A stretch of DNA of 6,028 bases from contig JASIEN010000366.1 in the NCBI GenBank assembly GCA_030045935.1, forward strand, positions 1-6,028, given 5' to 3'. The DNA comes from Candidatus Sulfotelmatobacter sp. (GTDB lineage: Bacteria; Acidobacteriota; Terriglobia; Terriglobales; Acidobacteriaceae). The translations under genes and the position numbers were made by a program. Every line of letters starts with the position of its first letter. The first letter of the stretch is position 1. The notes under the pieces are model-generated. The model was not told the origin of the DNA. It did not search any database and saw nothing but the letters and a program-made list of their open reading frames with translations. Below, one piece after another: positions 4,571 to 6,028 of this stretch.

Positions 4571-5635
4571 ATGTCTGATATTCGCTGCATCGGCATCTGC
4601 ACCGGAGGCGGAGACGCTCCCGGTCTCAATGCCGTCATCCGCGCCGCCACCAAAGCCGCCATCGTCAAATATGGATGGAAGGTCATCGGCATTCCTGATG
4701 GCTTCGATGGCCTCATCTGGCCGGAGAAATCCTTCGAGCTTACGCCGAAACACGTCAGCGGAATTCTGCCGAAGGGCGGCACAATTCTCGGCACCACCAA
4801 CCGCGGCGATCCATTTCACTACCGCACTGCCGAGAACGGCAAAGAAGTTTCGCGCGATATTTCCGGACAAGTGATCGCCAACGCGGCCAAGCTGGGCATC
4901 GACGCCATCGTCACGATCGGCGGCGACGGCTCGCAGAAGATTGGCTACGAACTTTTTCAGAGGGGACTGAAGATCGTCGGTGTGCCAAAGACCATCGACA
5001 ATGACCTGTCGGCCACCGAGGTCACATTCGGCTTCGATACGGCGCTACATACTGTCACCGAAGCTATCGACAAAATTCACACCACCGCCGCATCGCACCA
5101 TCGCGTGATGCTGGTGGAAGTAATGGGGCGCGATTGCGGCTGGATCGCGCTTGAAGCCGGAATTGCGGGTGGGGCGCACGTGATTCTGATTCCGGAGATT
5201 CCTTTCACGATTGAGCACGTCTGCCGTCACATCGCCGAGCGCGAAAAAGGCGGCAAGCATTTCACGATCATTGTGATTGCGGAAGGCGTCAAGCTGCCGC
5301 CAGAAATGAAAGAAAACCGCCGCGCCAGCTCGATCGGCAACCTGATCGGCAACGCCATAGCTCACGGTTCGAAAAAAGAAGTTCGGGTTAGCGTGCTCGG
5401 GCACATTCAGCGCGGTGGTTCGCCTTCGCCCTTCGACCGCATTCTGGCTACACGCTTTGGCGTGGCCGCCGTCGACCTGATCGCCGCGGGCGGTTTTGGC
5501 ATGATGGTAGCGTTACATGGTGGCTCGATCGTCTCGGTGGATGTGGCCCATGCCATTGGGCACCTGAAATCGGTCGATCCCCAGGGCGAGGTCGTGCGCG
5601 CGGCGCGGGCCATTGGCATCAGCTTCGGCGATTGA
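4571..5635 (+). CDS. pfkA: 6-phosphofructokinase, probably ATP-dependent
   Basis: This enzyme phosphorylates fructose 6-phosphate to fructose 1,6-bisphosphate, the committed step of glycolysis, in the cytoplasm. From ATG 4571 it has 354 residues, longer than the 320 of E. coli PfkA. Motifs in order are TGGGDAPGLNAVIR (11-24), GGDGS (117-121), PKTIDND (139-145) with catalytic Asp143, and MGRDCGWIALEAG (185-197). IVIAEGV and GHIQRGGSPSPFDR follow further on. Gly120 matches the E. coli Gly104 position that favours ATP; PPi-dependent enzymes have Asp there. Lys140 replaces E. coli Gly124, as in PPi enzymes and many long ATP enzymes, so ATP use is likely but not certain. I reject the in-frame TTG at 4544 because the conserved domain starts right after ATG 4571. 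No Shine-Dalgarno sits within 15 nt of that ATG; GGAGA at 4546-4550 is 20 nt away. The stop TGA is followed directly by TAA. Confidence 0.95.
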   Translation: MSDIRCIGICTGGGDAPGLNAVIRAATKAAIVKYGWKVIGIPDGFDGLIWPEKSFELTPKHVSGILPKGGTILGTTNRGDPFHYRTAENGKEVSRDISGQVIANAAKLGIDAIVTIGGDGSQKIGYELFQRGLKIVGVPKTIDNDLSATEVTFGFDTALHTVTEAIDKIHTTAASHHRVMLVEVMGRDCGWIALEAGIAGGAHVILIPEIPFTIEHVCRHIAEREKGGKHFTIIVIAEGVKLPPEMKENRRASSIGNLIGNAIAHGSKKEVRVSVLGHIQRGGSPSPFDRILATRFGVAAVDLIAAGGFGMMVALHGGSIVSVDVAHAIGHLKSVDPQGEVVRAARAIGISFGD

Positions 5636-5659
5636 TAACTAAAAGTAGACATTCGATAT

Positions 5660-5663
5660 AGGA
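5660..5663 (+). promoter_or_regulatory. Ribosome binding site deciding the YjbR-family start
   Basis: AGGA lies 7 nt before ATG 5671 but only 1 nt before the in-frame ATG at 5665. The spacing favours 5671, which gives the family-typical start MTPADFRR. Confidence 0.5.
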
Positions 5664-5670
5664 CATGAGG

Positions 5671-6028
5671 ATGACTCCCGCCGATTTTCGCCGCGTCGCC
5701 CTCAGCTTTCCCGGAGCTGAGGAGGGCTCACACATGGGCGCGGTTGACTTCCGAGTCGGTGGCCGCATCTTCGCGACGCTCGCTTCACAAAAGCAAGGCT
5801 ACGGCAACCTGATGCTCACACTCGAGCAGCAGACCGACTTTGCTTGCGTGGCTCCAGAAATATTTCTCCCGATTCCGGGCGGTTGGGGAAGAATGGGCGC
5901 GACCCACATCCGGCTGGCGGAAGCAAATGAAGATGTGCTGAAGGGTGCCTTACATACAGCATGGAGGCTGAGGGTTGAGAAAAACTCAAAAGGCAAGTCG
6001 ACAGAAAAAGTGGCGAAAAAGACGCGTC
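5671..6028 (+). CDS. MmcQ/YjbR family protein (3' end cut by window)
   Basis: An open frame of 119 codons runs to the window edge without a stop. The product begins MTPADFRRVALSFPGAEE and continues with SHMGAVDFRVGGRIFATL (about 22-39), then LTLEQQTDF, PIPGGWGRMGATHIRL and a closing helix ending LHTAWRLRV. These are hallmarks of the MmcQ/YjbR (CyaY-like fold) family, small proteins often annotated as DNA-binding though their role is unsettled. The domain is essentially complete at about 110 residues. The rest is a Lys/Ser/Thr-rich tail (KNSKGKSTEKVAKKTR) continuing out of view, which is extra relative to the minimal domain. It begins 35 bp after the phosphofructokinase stop with no terminator between, so co-transcription is plausible. 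Confidence 0.88.
   Translation, partial: MTPADFRRVALSFPGAEEGSHMGAVDFRVGGRIFATLASQKQGYGNLMLTLEQQTDFACVAPEIFLPIPGGWGRMGATHIRLAEANEDVLKGALHTAWRLRVEKNSKGKSTEKVAKKTR

Noticed and set aside
5700..5722. 8-bp perfect stem with 7-nt loop (CCTCAGCT/AGCTGAGG)
   Set aside because: It lies inside the YjbR-family coding region with no T-run after it; likely chance or codon-driven, not a terminator.
1..6028. tRNA, rRNA, CRISPR, transposase or attachment sites
   Set aside because: No cloverleaf, regularly spaced repeats, transposase frame or terminal inverted repeats were seen on either strand.

Overview
The window looks like chromosomal DNA from a moderately GC-rich Gram-negative soil-type bacterium, and I would guess Acidobacteriota. 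That placement is an inference from gene content: a secreted WXXGXW-repeat protein, a Big_2 (bacterial Ig-like) lipoprotein, a DUF2203 protein and a phosphofructokinase of the long 'PKTIDND' type. No rRNA or other marker gene is present to confirm it.

Layout. Positions 1-186 are the 3' end of a gene cut by the window edge, perhaps a DUF1906 glycoside-hydrolase-like protein. A small DUF2203 gene follows (235-666). After a 208-bp gap comes a secreted WXXGXW-repeat protein (875-1879), closed by a textbook rho-independent terminator (1902-1932). A Big_2 lipoprotein with its own extended -10 promoter lies at 2154-2867. The next 258 bp hold several small hairpins and no convincing gene.

The accessory part is 3084-4500, where two complete type II toxin-antitoxin modules meet tail to tail. 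On the + strand a ribbon-helix-helix-like antitoxin (3126-3329) is followed by a PIN-domain VapC toxin (3333-3710). On the - strand a Phd/YefM antitoxin (4177-4461) is followed by a second, different PIN toxin (3735-4148). Both toxins keep the acidic residues of the PIN active site, so both look intact. Each module has an inverted-repeat operator candidate at its promoter, consistent with the usual conditional autoregulation. Both antitoxin mRNAs look leaderless or nearly so.

Housekeeping sequence resumes with 6-phosphofructokinase (4571-5635), divergent from the Phd/YefM module. An MmcQ/YjbR-family gene starts 35 bp later and runs off the window (5671-6028); the two may be co-transcribed.

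I see no tRNA, rRNA, CRISPR array, transposase or attachment site. I also found no clear evidence of an undescribed multi-gene system. The most useful leads are the paired TA modules with their operators, the hairpin-rich spacer before them, and a possible leader ORF in front of the WXXGXW gene.
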